DNA from: Anagrus nilaparvatae
Lineage: Eukaryota; Arthropoda; Insecta; Hymenoptera; Mymaridae
Reading direction: 5' to 3'
Assembly (NCBI GenBank): GCA_022575985.1
Contig: JAKSXM010000107.1
Location: forward strand, 744,001-808,000
DNA: 64,000 bases
The position numbers and the translations under genes were made by a program. The notes below the pieces were generated by a model. That model had not been told where the DNA came from. It saw only the letters and a list, made by a program, of their open reading frames with translations, and searched no databases. Shown in pieces: positions 33,525 through 47,207 of this stretch; position 1 is the stretch's first letter; each line of letters opens with the position of its first letter.

Positions 33525-34489
33525 ATACTTTAAAATTTAATATTAGAAAAAAAATTTTTTAGTTTATTAAATTCTCTTTTTAAGTTTTATTATACGAGGC
33601 AACAATAATACTAAATTATGTAAACAACTTTTATTAATTATATTCACAAATTTTAGTAAACATTCGGATTTTGAAGAATTTATAAAATATTTATTTTTAT
33701 TATAATAAAATTATATTTTGTTTAAAATTCTATTTTGATGATTTTGTTAGTATAAATACTGTTTTGAATTACTTTCAAATGAATTAAAATTAAATAAAAA
33801 ATTTAATTAAATTATTTAAAATTAAAAAAAAAATTTAAATAGGTTATTTAAATGGAGTAATATTTATTATTTTGTATAAGGTTGTTGATACCGAGTAAGC
33901 TTGAAATTATATGTCTTGAAAATCCAAAAAAATTCTTGAAAAATTTTAGCAATTTGACAGTTTTTAACCAATTTGAATTTAAAGAGTAATTTAATAAATT
34001 ACGAATATTAAAAAAATTGAAAACTTACCATATAAAACAATGATTTGTTAAAAACAAAAAATTAGATTTTAATCTTCAGCTGAAAGTTATTAATTTTACG
34101 TTCCAAAAAAATTTTGAAGTATTTTCAATGTAATCTACTTTTATTTGATAAAAAAACAAAATTTTAAGAATAAACGGAGTAATTAAATAATTTGTTCCTG
34201 AGGTTTTGACGTTTTGTAAAAATAAAAATTATTTATTTGATGTATTTGCTTTGATGGTACTTTTAAAACTGATCGCTACTGATTTACCAAAATAACACGT
34301 GTCGTTTATAGAATAATTGTTATTATTAATATTATTATTGTAGTTTATAATTAAATTTTAAAATTTTACTATTGCGCCTGTCAGAAAATTAATATTTATA
34401 CTTGATATTATTAAATTTTGTTTAAAAAATTTTTTTAGAAATCAAAAGAGACCCTGTAAAAATTTTAGCCATTTATAATTTATGACATA
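33525..34489. other. AT-rich upstream region of the zinc-finger gene
   Basis: No gene seen. Any promoter or first exon of the zinc-finger gene should be here, but I cannot place it. Confidence 0.4.
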
Positions 34490-34779
34490 ATCTGGCCATC
34501 TAGTTGACGTTTAACCATAATTTTTTTTAACCCTAATTCCGATAACAGCAACCGGATTTTTTCTCGGCGTAATTTATTGTACCTGCAACATGTTGCTCAG
34601 GCTGGTATGACTCAAATAACATGATGATAAAAGTTACACATGAATTAAAAAAAAAAAATCATAAAGAATTATCTCTTTAGGGGTGGACTAGGTGGAATTA
34701 CTCCTTGTCAGAGGTATAAATTACAGTTCTCATTGAATGTTTGATTCAATATCATATTATTTTTCTAGACAGTGGCCAG

Positions 34780-35520
34780 ATTTGAGCCATTCTTTATTTT
34801 TCTGGCCATGGGTCGTAATATACTATTACACGCATAAATAAGAGCTTTAGTTTCAAAAAACGTTTTTTATACAGATAAAAATTATTCTATTTGTCCTTAA
34901 CAGCATTCTGGAGCTCTGTAATTACCGATATTTTCTATAGGGAATCTAGTAAATTTGGGTGGATTTGGGCCAATCGGTTCCTATCCCATTTAATGAAGCC
35001 AAAAAGCAATTAAAAAATTTTCCTCTTACAGAAAATTTTCTTTTTAGTTCCGTTACACCACTATCGTCTTCGATTTTTGATATTCGATAATTTTTTTATT
35101 AATTAATAATTTATAATAATAAATATTTAGCGTCCAATTAAATGGCGTCGAGTCGATACGAACTTATGAATTATTATTTGATAAAAAAAAATATCGAATA
35201 TTAAAAATCGAAGACGATAGCGGTGTAGAGGCTAAAAAGAAAATTTTCTGTAAGAGGAAAATTTTTTTTATTGGTTTTTGGCTTTAGGGAAACAGGAACC
35301 GATTACCCCAAATCAGCCCAAATTTACTAGATTCCCCATAGAAAATGTCGGTAATTACAGAGCTCTGGAATGCTGTTAAATTATTTCTCAATGTCCATAT
35401 TTTTTGGATGGCCTCTTCTGATTTAAAAGCTCTAGATATGTGCACCCAAGAAATTATAAATTACAATTTTAGCAGCATTTTAAAAATTAGTCATTTCTGG
35501 CCAAATATGGCCATTTGGTA
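34780..35520. repeat. Foldback element, ~750 bp
   Basis: The arms are inverted copies around a centre near 35135. The best-matched part pairs 34899-35120 with 35150-35380 (ACAGCATTCTGGAGCTCTG with its inverse). Reading frames over it are by-products of the symmetry. Confidence 0.75.
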
Positions 35521-36997
35521 TACTGACAATTACTGTAAGAGAATGACTGATAAAAAAATTTAGCTTACGAGAATCAAAAGGTGGCACTTACCCAAAATGA
35601 GACCAACAGGATGGTATTTGGTTGACTTACATTGTAGCAGCGTCATTTAGAACATAGCCTGAAATATCCGATCTTATAACATAGAATCCTGTTAGGGAAT
35701 CTAATTTCTAGGCTCAGGAGCACCATTCAGGTAAAATGAGGGTATGGGGGTTTGTTATGTTTTTTCAACTACCACATCAAGTCCTGAAAGTTAGAAGCGA
35801 ATTGGCACCTATCCTTTGTTAGTATTAATAATGTTTAATTTACTCTTGATTAAGTTTAAATTTTTATAACTGTATTGTACATTTCAAAAATTAATTATTT
35901 TATTTATTGGTGTAATTTAAATATTTAAAATGTGCGTTTTTATATTTTTTATCAGCTAAAAAAAAGTGTGGCAATTTTACATTTACTACGGGCTTGCAAG
36001 TGACATACGTGATGATTTTATTGATCTGAATAAAGGATGATCAAACATCAATCAGATGGCTTTAATATGGGCATAAGATATGGCTATAAATCCAATCATC
36101 ACCATAAATTACAGCCATATTATCTATGGTAAAAATTGGGGATACCTTGATTGCTTACTTGAAGACTCACCTTTAATAATAAAATATTTGAAACTTAAAA
36201 AGCATAAATAAGAAAAAAAATTTTTTTTAAATTAAATTTTTTTTATTTAATTTTACAATACATTGATTATACATGATTTTTTTAGTTCAGCATCATATTT
36301 TAATAAGTTTTGATGCTAATGTAATTTAATACTAAACATTTGTTTGTATCATAATTTGTTGTTTTTTTTTTATATTCTATACTTTTATTTTTTTTAAAAC
36401 AAGCAGTATTTTTTTTTTGCTGAAATAGTTAACTTTGTTCAATTATCATTATTACTAGTAATTTCTATTATATAAAAAACTTATGTTTTACTATTACTAT
36501 TATTATTTATGTACCTATTTTTATAAAAAAAATAATTTTTTTTTTTATATCTGTTTATTTTTTTGTATTATTTTATTTTATCCTATTCTAAAAAGGAGTT
36601 GTTGCTATGTACATTGTTGTACATTGTTATCGCAATAAAAGCGTTCTGATTGGCTACTAATACCGACTCATAATAATAATCGTTGTGTATTTATGTGTGA
36701 TTATTCATAGTATTATTAAGTAGTAATATTTATTTAATGCAGTAATATTTATTGGTAATATTTATTTATTGCAGAAAAAATAAATATATAACCTAAATTT
36801 AAATTATTTTTTTTTTTTTGTAAAAATTAAAATTCATGTTTTTTTCATTAGTCGAAAATTGATATTCCAAAAAAAGTATATAGGGTTATATTGTTTTTTT
36901 TTCTTATTTTTATTATTTGAAAAATAATAAATTATACATAAAAGTTAAAAATTTGTTGTTAAAAATTCACCTTATTTATATAAAATAACCGATATTA
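35521..36997. other. AT-rich, no gene recognised
   Basis: Poly-A/T-rich sequence. A small inverted repeat TGTACATTGTTGTACA lies near 36607. Nothing else can be supported. Confidence 0.4.
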
Positions 36998-37710
36998 ACA
37001 TGGACCATGTTCATTGAAAGGGGTATTTGATTAAGTTTGGCTCAGTAGGGGGCTTAAAAAGTGGCGTTTTTAGGAGCGGGGGGGTGAAATAGACTAAGGT
37101 CAAATTTTTTACTATTTTTTGAGCTTGACTATTTCATGAATTGGTCAATTACGATTGGGGTGTAAAATATATATTGTAATTTTGTTAAAATGGAAAATGT
37201 TTATTAGGAAGGGTATTTGGTGTTATTTGTTAATATTTTTATTGGTTTCCCTCAGGATCAAGAATCTTTCACCATGGTTTTAATATCAAATAGGACACCC
37301 ATTTAAAGTTTAATAAGAAACAGATTTGTAATAATTATTTTAAAAAAATTAATTTTGTATTCGTAACTAAAGTATTTATTATAAGTATGGAAGGAATACA
37401 TTCTTTTTAAAATGGAACATGCTCATTGGATGGGGTATTTGAAAAAGTTTGGCTCAACAGGGTGGTGGGATGAAATATTGACGTTCTTAGAGGGGGTGAA
37501 AAAGTAACGTTTTTAAAGGTGGGGGCTTAGAATATTTTCAATTTAGGGACTTAGGGTAATTTGAAGTAGGAGTCAGGGTCTGGATCATGCCCTGATAAGT
37601 ACAAGAACTTAGAATACTTTAAGTTTATGGATTTAGGATAATTTATATTTCTTTATTTATTGTATTTTCGGTTTTTGGATTATTACAGTTATGAGTGAAC
37701 ATGTTCCATG
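36998..37710. repeat. Inverted-repeat element related to 29073-29545
   Basis: Begins ACATGGACCATGTTCATTG and ends with the inverse of that motif (GAACATGTTCCATGCTCGTTGG). It contains internal copies of the end motif near 37190 and 37410 and GGACTTAGGGTAAT units, so it is a nested set of the same element. Confidence 0.6.
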
Positions 37711-38448
37711 CTCGTTGGTTGTGTAGTTCCACAAACCGGTTATACATTTTTTAGGTAAAAATTTCAATTTATTCAAGTACCTAAAAAGTCCATCCCCCAC
37801 ACCTCCATAATTTGCTCCCCAATGGGGTAAAGCAGGTAAAAATATTTTTCTTTTATTTTTTGAGGTTTTTAAAGGTTCTAGCAATAATTTTTTATAATAA
37901 TCGACTGTTTTTATTAGCTAAATAACATTATAAAGAAAGTTCAAAAATTCTTTTAAAACATACCCCACTTTGGGGGTTAATATCGCACCCCCGAGGGGTG
38001 GTACGTAAAAACGGACTTCAGATTCGGAAGGAGCAGCCCTAAATACCTACTAGGTACCATTTTTGGCCCAAAATTTCAATTTTTTCATGTAAAAATATGC
38101 GAGTGTCCAGGAATTGTCGGTTGGGCGTTAATGGGTTAAACAAATTATGAGCCTTCAAATTTTCTTTTTAAGAAAAAGAAAAAGCTCGCAAGAGTAATGA
38201 TTTCCTTTGATTTGGCAATTTTGAAATAAAATAGAATAAAAGCGTCATTTAAATTTCCCCTTTTTGAAGAGGTAAGTTTGCAAAATTTTTGCTAACGGGT
38301 AATAAAATTTGAAAAATAGAAAAATTATTGTAATAAATTGCCAAGTCATGACATTCAAAAATTTCTCCATAAAAACTTTATCACGTATACATGTAAGTTA
38401 AATTTCATGTACACCGAAAAATTTTTGAATGTCTGGACGTTACAATTG

Positions 38449-39627
38449 TAAGACTTTTTAATTTAATAATTTTAAAAATATTAATATTATAAACAATTTG
38501 AATGACTAAGTTCATGAGTAACACAAAAATCCGTGCACTGGTTAAAGGTAACTTAAAAAAGAGCACCTTTAGGGCAAACGCGAGTATTTTTGCACTTGAA
38601 ATTTGATAAGAACAATCCTCCTACTCTAATTTCCCACCCGCGACTCATGAACTTGAGATGTCAATATCCTGTTACGTCTAAGGAGGTTTTACGTTATTAA
38701 TTGAATGAATTTACTAATTTACTGAATTAAAACTTGCATACATATGGACGTAACACGAAATGCGAATTGATTAGACCTTTTTGCCTTGCGTCTTATGCAG
38801 GCACTAAACGGCGGGAAAGGACTTGGTTCAGATATAAAATTACACAAGTAAATATAATAACTTATTTATTAAAGATTCTAATAATTGTCAGTTGGTTAAA
38901 AATGTATAAATAATGCTTACAATACTTAATTGATTAAACTTAGATGATTTCCAAAAATGCTTGAGTCCAACTTGGAAGGTTAAATGCACACCGAACTTCT
39001 AAACCACTGGTATCGTGAACGGAAACTAGCCGCGAACTTGCTAACAGATTCAAGAGACCGAACCTTCGGATTGTACCTCTATATATAGTGATAAGCGCTT
39101 TTTGCCTAGTCACCAAATCTATTACTAATTTTAATTATGGGGGAAGTTTTACGTCAAGGTCTCACGTAAATGGGCCAACGCCTGATGAGCTGATAAGCTA
39201 GCAAATGTAATTATATATTTGCTCAGGTGTCAATTTAATTATGCTTGGTATATTTTTACCAAGTCATGCTTGATATTAAGCAACTATTGGTTTTTATTGT
39301 TAATCATCATAACCCTTTTGTTTAGGGTCATTTTGACCTAACGTTACAATCCCTGACGTCATGAAAGATTCACCTCATGTCGCAGGTGTCTATTTTGACT
39401 ATTTAATCTATAATTTATGGATTTTTGAAACAATGGTTTTCTATGTATATTTTAATTCTACACTGAGAATAACTCGTGGTTAAACCAATGTTTTTATACT
39501 TTGAACTTAGTTTTTCTTGAGTTTTCCATAAATATTTTACGTTTTGAAAATTTTTTAGCGCTTTTGAACTAAGATACTATTTTATAGTATCAAAATTTAA
39601 AATATTTAGAGGAAAAATCCTTAATTT
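38449..39627 (-). mobile_element. LTR1 (outer copy), right part
   Basis: Continues the LTR that starts at 26041. It is interrupted by the LTR3 at 38670-39348 and, at 39628, by element D. Its missing end is not found in the window with certainty. Confidence 0.65.
38670..39348. mobile_element. Solo LTR3 (679 bp)
   Basis: TGTTACGTC...AACGTTACA ends with ATCC on both sides (38666-38669 and 39349-39352), inside an LTR1. Related pieces lie at 16933-17334 and, inverted, around 52090-52250. Orientation cannot be fixed without an internal region. Confidence 0.8.
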
Positions 39628-40757
39628 TGTAACTATCCAATTTAATGGTAGTACGTTATTTATTTCTTGTTTTAAGGAGGTTGTCCAGGCCTCCTTGGGC
39701 AGTTAATTAGCTTGTGTTTCAGGAAAGTTACTCAAAATTGGTAGTATCGAATTAACTTTCTAAGAATTTAAAAGAATGTTACTTACTTTTATTTTTACTT
39801 GATTTATTGATCAATAATTTTAAACACTTGTATTTAATTATTTAAAACTTTAATTTATTCAGAATTTCAAACAACTATAAATTTTAAGTTAAGTTGAGGA
39901 AAGTCTTAACTTTTTATGAACAGTTTAATAACAATATTTATTTATTTAAAAAAATATAAGTTTAACTATCAAGTTTTACTTTATGAAAAATTTATAAAAA
40001 TTAAGTTCAAATTGTTATGCGTTTAAACATATTGTACCGGTTTTTTGTTACTTCAAGAAGACTTTGCTCTGGTAAAAACAAGAGTATTTAAGCAAACGAA
40101 AAATTTGATAAGGCCGTCCTCTCACTATTTCACCCTCTCCAAAACCAATAGCCCGAGTTGCCGTTTGGTTATTGGTGAGTATTGATAAGACTCCGGAATT
40201 CAAGCCCAGGAGTGGGTCGAGGGCCTTATCAAAGTTACCGCCTAGTCCTAGAGATGCGTCTAAGAGGGGACTAGTTTGTCACCTCATAGCACGTCATCGA
40301 TCAGATGTTGTTTTTCTCATCTATTTTTTTAATTAGTCGATTATTATGTATTTTCAAAACAATGGGTTTTACATGAATAATTAATTCTACACTGAGTAAC
40401 CTTCGTTATTAAACCCATTATTTTTACTTAAACTTGAACTTAATTTTCTTAATTTTCCAAAAATAAATTACTTTAAGATCCCTTTTTCTTTTAATTTAAG
40501 CTAGTGTTACGAAATTTTTTATTATAAATTTTTATTAATTTAATATTTTGATGATTTATTGACTTTACTGCGAAATTCTGTTTTAATTTTAATTTTCAGA
40601 TTAAATATCAAGTATTCGTAACTTAAGATCAATTTATTTATTTTGCCTACTTTAGTGCTCGTAACTAATGCAATTACTCGCACACGGGAAGGCGTATTCT
40701 TTATTAAATTAGCAAATCTAAATAGAATATATGTAAATATATATATATATATATATG

Positions 40758-40795
<38 letters not shown>

Positions 40796-42273
40796 TATAT
40801 ATACTTGATAATTAAGTATATAGGATACATTAGTGGTATAGAATAGAGGATAGAAATAAAGAATACTATTTGAATTTACTAAAGTAACTCAATAAAACAA
40901 AGTTATTTATTGGTAGAATCAAATGTAGAAGCTTAATAAACTTATTATAAAAATAACTAAAATAATAATATAAATATACTTATTACTCATAACTAACCGT
41001 GTATAATAATTACTTTCTGAATTTCAATATAAAACAAAGTGGTTTTAATTAATAACCTTTTCAAAGACTTAGAAAAAATACAGATGTTATTTAGCGAAAC
41101 GTGATAATGATCTACGCCTAAAATTCCAAAGACAATTGAGTGCCTGAGTACAAAAGACAAGAGAGTACTTAAAGAATGAACTTTAAAAACTGATTAACCT
41201 GTTTTTACAATTTCGGCTATTATTTATATGATTGACTTTATCAACGCGTTGGTCTAATCTTTTTTGTGAGAGGGGTGTTATTTGCCTGGTAATCTTGAGG
41301 CGTCTCTTTTTGTCCTTTTTTAGTCAATAATTCCTAGACTTTTGTTATAATAGTCAAGGCCAATAAAAATTATTACTTATCTAAAACGTTAATAACGTTG
41401 TGTAATAATCAAGGCCGAAAAACATTATATCTTATCTAAATTGTTAATATCGTTGTGAAATAGCCAAGGCCAAAAAACACTATTTCTTATCTAAAAGGAT
41501 AAGAGCGTTGTGAAATAGCCAAGGCCAAAAAAACATTATTAATTAACTAAAAATTTTAATAGCGAGCTCAAAGCTTTTTCTAAAATGCGTTCAACCAATG
41601 TTTACCAAATTTTTCTTAACTTAATGCTATGTCTTTATCTCGCTCTAACACTAATTATGAGATTTTCTTAAAATAATTTATTTATGGAAATGAAAACTTA
41701 AAATTAACTATGTAAAAACATAGATTTTCATGATAAAGAAAGTTCTTTTATGAAAAATACTTGTTTCACAAGAAAAAGTTTAGTTTTCTTTTGCATTAAC
41801 TATATTTTCCTTATAATTTCTAAATAATATGAACTATATTTTCAATATTTTTATGCTTGAAAATAATGTTCAAGATTGACCTATAGGTAAAAATTTAGCT
41901 TTAAGCTACTATACTCATTTTACATAGTTCAGGGTTAATATTTTTTTCCTTTGAGTTTTTCTTAAATTAAAATTAAGTTTTCCGTCTAAAGCTCTAATCA
42001 AAAAAATTAAAAACTCGGAAATAAAATCTTAGCCCTGTCTAACAAGGTTTTCCAATTATCCGGTGAAACTAAGGTCTAAATCGTTTTTCTCGAATTTGAA
42101 AATTCATTTTTCACCTGGGATAATTGAAAATCATTTTCCGTGATGTCCCTGAGATTTTTCTGTCTTTTTCCAAAAAAATAATTTTAAATTTAAATTTATC
42201 TACACGGAGAAATTTCACGGACTGTTATTTTAATCTACACGGAAAAATTTTCTGAGCGGCCGAGGATGTTACA
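39628..42273 (-). mobile_element. LTR1 of element D (3' LTR), split by a solo LTR2
   Basis: TGTAACTATCC at 39628 and GTTACA at 42273, with the polypurine tract beyond (42274-42290). Without the insert it is about 1496 bp. It has a perfect 7-bp hairpin (39674-39680 with 39690-39696), GTAAGT (complement of 39781-39786) and a TATA-like block near 40082. Confidence 0.85.
40505..41650 (-). mobile_element. Solo LTR2 (1146 bp)
   Basis: TGTTACGAAA...GCTCTAACA, flanked by CTAG and CTAA (40501-40504, 41651-41654), one mismatch from a perfect 4-bp duplication. The uninterrupted sequence is seen at 22838-22850. It contains a (TA)n run near 40737-40800 and four ~55-bp CAAGGCC units (about 41347-41565). 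Confidence 0.85.
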
Positions 42274-42561
42274 CCTCCCCACTTAGAATGTTGGTAATGC
42301 TTCCAATGATGCTTTACCAACGTTTTACTATATGTAACTTCTTAACTTTAGACTGGTTTAACAATATTGACTTATAACTATTTCCTCACGTAACCTTTTA
42401 TTAAAACTAAAATTGCAATTTTTTTTTTTTTTTATAAACATTAAGAATGTCTAAACATGATTATTTATTATTTTTTTTTCTTTTTATATTTTAAAAAAAA
42501 AATTTTTTTTTAACACAATTAAACCTTAACACAAAATTAATACACTTTCTTTTTATTAACA

Positions 42562-43354
42562 CTAACTCACTTGACTTAAAAGTTTATTTCCTAAATCGAC
42601 CAATCTGGCGTATTCGGCTGGAGGTACAGCATTCCAATTCGTCCATATGCACGTTGTTAAATACCCCTTTTCCCACAACTTTTTCGAGAAAATCTCACTT
42701 TGACAGTCGTAACAGTCTCTGACGATTCTAAACTGTGTGACCTTCGTCTTACACCTATGGCAGGTGTTTCTCAGTTTTTTTCTTGTGACGAAGTGTAAAA
42801 TTACGTTGTCCCTGGGACACCAGTAATCGTCGTATAGTCCTTCCGGGTTATCTTTTAAATAACAAAACCCGCAGGTCAGCCTCCTATTTTCGAAGTCAAG
42901 ATGGAAACTCTCGAGAAGACTATAGTAACAGCGATACCATCCCCAGTTTTTGTTCATCGTGATGTCCTTCGTCAATGAACTGGGGTAAAGAATCCTAAAG
43001 AGGTTGTATTTCTTCCCATACTGGTCCTCGAATAACGACACCAAGCTATAGAACTTACTGCCAAGTTGTCGGATTCGCTTTCGTCCTCGTACTCTTCGAG
43101 TTTCTTGAATATGATGTCGTATAAGTGTCGAGAGTGCGGATTTTGTAACACAATTCAAAAGGATGTTCTAGCTCCTTCTTGTCGTGTTGTTTTTTCAACC
43201 TTTGCAGAGTCGGGAGTAACGATGTCTCGTTTACCCGTGTCTTGACCAAATTAAGCGGCTTCAGGTTGAGTTTTTCTTTCGGAGAGCCAACTTCTGCGTC
43301 CACTGCTTTAAGAACTTCCCGAATCATAGTTACTTTGTCCATCCGAACAAACAA
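42562..43354 (-). pseudogene. acc1 of element D, deletion and frameshift
   Basis: The N-terminal part (43342-43160, MDKVTMIREVLKA..., VNETSLLPTLQRLKKQHD) runs into a deletion that removed most of the NYVQAVA block. After a frameshift near 43080 the rest is readable to the stop at 42562: SLVSLFEDQYGKK, LTKDITMNKNWGWYRCYY, TCGFC, CPRDN, CHRC, CYDC and EYARLVDLG. The splice-acceptor AG before the ATG is mutated to GG. acc2 is absent. Confidence 0.7.
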
Positions 43355-45457
43355 AAATTTGGTTAGTGTACGAAAGTGTTTCCTTACATCTAGAATTCCT
43401 AAAATTTAATTCACACAGAAAAATTCACCAACATCCTTTTCTAAATTTACTTAATTATATCATGCTAAGCTAAAGATTAGAACTTAAGTTTATAGTTTAG
43501 ACGTAATTATACTCAAAATTTTGTAATGCCTAAAGAATGGTAACCTTCGGGATGGATAGGACTATTTTCGGGAGCAGTAGGGTTTTCTTTCGGGAAGTTT
43601 GGATAAATATGGTTTTGAGGCAGTGGATGATTCAGGGGTTGCCTTTCTATAATCTCTAATTCCCTTTCCTCTGGTACTTCATCCCTCCTTAATGTTAATA
43701 GCATCTGGGTGATGGATGCAAAGCAAGCTCTGTCAAATTATGCTTTTTCACGTATAATTCTCAATAATTAAACTAAGTTTTTATTTTTAGGAGGGTTGTC
43801 CAAGTCCTCCAGGGCCTCTGGCTATATTACTCGCAAAACTGTTCTAGATTTTGAAGACTTCTAAGCTACTAAAATTATAAATATATATAAATTTTGGATT
43901 ACTTACTTTCAGAATTTTAAGTTGATCAAAATAAAATAAACTGTAACTTGTTTAAAAACTTGAACTAAGTTCTTTATTAAAAAAAATGAATGAAATAAAA
44001 TTGTTTAAATGAGGAAAACTACACTTCAAAGTTTTAATAAAATTTAGTTAATAAAAATTTAAGTTACAATTTAAAATTTAGATTTTTTTAAAATCAAGAG
44101 AAACTGAATTCAAACTATAAACACAAAAACCCGTGCACTGGCTTGAGGTAAAATTGAAAGAGGCCGCCTTTAGGGCGAGCATGAGTATTTATGCACTTGA
44201 ACTTTGATAAGAATAATCCCTACTCTAATTTCCCACCCACGACTCATCAACTTGAGATGTCAATATCTCATTGGCTGTTAGAGATGGCGCCCGGAAAAGT
44301 ACTCAAGAAGGGGACTACTCTTATCAATTTTCAAGTTAGGCCCTCGTGCAAAATGCATGGAGGGGTACCCACGTCATGAAATAGATCACCTCATGATGCA
44401 GGTGTATATTTTGACTATTTAAACTATAATTTATGGATTTTTAGAACAAAGCTTTTCTATGAATATTTTAATTCTACACTGAGAATAACCCGTGGTTGAG
44501 TAAATGTTTTTGTACTTTGAACTCAGTTTTTCTTTGAGTTTTTCCAAAAATATTTTACACTTTGAAAATTTTAAGTACTTTTAAACTAAGCTACTATTTT
44601 TTCAGAGTCAAAATTTAAAACATTTAGAGGAAAATTATTAGCTTTTATGATTTTTTATTAGTAAAATTTTATGAGGGAATAATTTTCATTCTAAAATTAT
44701 TTCCTCTGGAAAATTATACTTTGAACTATTAACTTTATACAATTACTTATTTTAAAAATATAAAACTTAAAAAATTATTTGAATAAAAATAACTATTTTA
44801 ATAATAAAATTAAAAGTAGTTAATTAACTAATTTGGTTTGAACATCAATTTTTCCTTTCCGAGCTTTAATTTTCCTTTAAAAACGTTTGTGTTTTAGAAC
44901 TTAAAAATTAAAACTCGCAAAGGAGATGCACGATCTCTTAAATTGTTTTCACGATTCCTTTAACATCTTTCATTGGCTAATTTTGAAAAATCGTTTTTCT
45001 CGCAAATGAAAATTTTAGGTACATGAATATCAGCCAAAACCTGTAATTTCCGTGTTTTTCTCTGAATATTTCCAGAACATAATAATTTTTTTAAAATTAT
45101 TCATATACGGGGAAAAATTTAGAGAGTATAAGCTTAAGCTACACGGAGAAAAATTTAGAGACGGCACCTAACGTTACACCCCCCCACTTAGAGTGTTGGT
45201 AATGCTTCCAATGATACCTTACCAACCCTAGACATAAGGTTAACATTCTATTAACAATCTTCTTATATTTTAATTAAACTATGTATAATTATAACTAACT
45301 TATAACTATTTCCTCATTTAATTTTTCTTAAGACTATAATTTTATAAAAATCACTTAATTGTCTCTAATAATGTTTTTGTTTTTGTTTTGTTTTTTTTGT
45401 TTTTTTTTTTTTTTAATTATTGCACACAACACACTTATTATATATAAAACTAATCAC

Positions 45458-47191
45458 TGTAAAGTACTCTTAAACGGAGTCTTACAAAAATATTTAAATA
45501 TTAAGTTTGACAAATAAATTTTTAACTCGAAGAATATTCAAGCATTTATTTGGATTCTATTTTTAGGAGGACTGTCCCTGAAAATTCCTCCAGGGCCGTA
45601 CTGACTACTTTGATCTTTAGATGTTGTTAAATAAAATTAACAAAACTAAAAATGAATAAAATAAAAAAATGATTACTTACTTTTTTATAGTTCTTGATGA
45701 AAATAATCTGCAGTTTTAAAAATATTTATGGACTTTTATAATCTTTTCTTTTTAAATAAATTGATGACACGAGTTTTAAGTTAATTACTATTTATTTAAA
45801 AGTCAACCAAAAATAATTTTTTTTAAAGTGAGGAATTACACAACTTTAATTACTAAATTGTTAATAAAAATTTATTAAGTATAATTTAAAAATAATTTTT
45901 AAACTTAATAAAATTCAAAGTTAAGTTTTTAATTTAAAACGTGAGTACTACGTGTTTTCTTGAGCTCAATCAAAATTAGAAGGCCTTTTTCCGTTTTTTC
46001 TTGAGTATTTATGAAAATTGATAACATAGTTTAATTCCCTACTCTTCAAAATCTCCCACGCGCTAGTCCCGATATGTCAATCCTCTATTTGTCGATAAGT
46101 TTTCCCCAATAGTCAAAAATTCCCTCCTAGAGAAATTTCACTATTATTATCAATATTCACTTCTCCCATAAAAACTAGAGTAGGAAAAAATGATGACTCG
46201 GAAGATCTTCCGATGTCCCCTGGACTGATTATAGTTAATTTATGTATTTTTGAAACAAAAGGGCTCATTTGAATATCGTGTAAAAATTTAAACTGAAACC
46301 TTAACTTTGAATTCCATTTTTTTGTTTCATTGTAATTAACTATTTTACAGTTTCCAATTATAGAAAACTTAAATTAATTTATACTTTAATTTTCTTATTG
46401 AATATCAAACACTAACAATACAACCATTTAAATTCTGAAAATTCAGTCATTATTATAAACAATTCTAAATTAAAAATTTTACTTTAGAAAATAATTTGAA
46501 AATAATTTGACCAAATATATTTCAGAACAAAAATGTTATGATTGATTAGATTTTCCGAGAGTTTCCTCTCATTATTATTTTCTTATAAACAATATTAAAG
46601 TATGAGAGTTTTATACTTGAAAAACGAGAATATATAATATTCATTAATTTCCCAAGTACAACTCTCTTTATTATTAACTAAAATAACAATATTTTAACTA
46701 TGAGAATATAACTCTCGCTTATTTTTTTTAAATAACTTTTTCTTAGCTAATAAACTACTAATATATTTCCATTGAGCTTTTATTTATTATTTGAGTCTAA
46801 ATTCTACTATAAGAGTAAAATGTTTTCCCAACCAATAAATTTCCTCTCAATAAACATTTATGACCTTAAGTCCGTAGTTAATTAGCTAAATTTAATATCT
46901 TTTAAACCTATTAAAACATAATAAAATATATTTATGAGTTTCCTTTTCTGTTTTAAAAAAACGGGTTTGAAAAAGAAAACTCGCAAGGGAAACGATTTTC
47001 TGACTTGGCGATTTTCAAAACTAGGAAAAATCCGAGAAATTGTTTATTATTAAAAATAAATTTTAAAAATCTAATTTGTTTAAAAATCACCAAGTCGCGA
47101 TATTCTAAATTCCCCTCAAAATTTCATCACGTATACATGTAAAGTAAATTTCATGTACACGGGAAAAAATTTTTGAGGTCCGGACGTTACA
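45458..47191 (-). mobile_element. Solo LTR1 (1734 bp) in element E
   Basis: TGTAAAGTAC...GACGTTACA with TCAC on both sides (45454-45457 and 47192-47195). The uninterrupted sequence is seen at 7660-7720 in element A. It has a perfect GGAGGA/TCCTCC hairpin near 45567-45594 and GTAAGT (complement of 45675-45680). Confidence 0.9.
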
Positions 47192-47207
47192 TCACTCACA
47201 ATTCACT

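Larger units (their letters stand above)
27677..38135. mobile_element. 10.5-kb TTAA-flanked unit with inverted ends (piggyBac type)
   Basis: Ends CCCATTAACGCC and its complement, inverted repeats of about 390 bp (27677-28066 and 37748-38135), and TTAA on both sides (27673-27676, 38136-38139). TTAA targets and CCC...GGG ends are hallmarks of piggyBac. No transposase was recognised inside. Contents: a foldback repeat (28066-29060), a repeat with G-runs (29073-29545), a broken and an intact C2H2 gene, a tRNA-like sequence, and further foldback elements (34780-35520, 36998-37710). It inserted into an LTR1 copy. Confidence 0.8.
26396..38444 (-). mobile_element. LTR1 inserted in another LTR1, itself split by a piggyBac-type unit
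   Basis: TGTAAAGG at 26396 and GTTACA at 38444 are flanked by ATTG (26392-26395 and 38445-38448). Removing the 10.5-kb insert at 27677-38135 leaves a solo LTR of about 1.6 kb. The empty site (ATTTAAACAAATTATGAGC) can be read in the related LTR at 16240-16260. GTAAGT lies at the complement of 26613-26618. Confidence 0.85.

Noticed and set aside
40540..40830. Minus-strand reading frame of 96 codons
   Set aside because: It consists mainly of alternating Tyr and Ile from a TA microsatellite inside the solo LTR2; not a gene.
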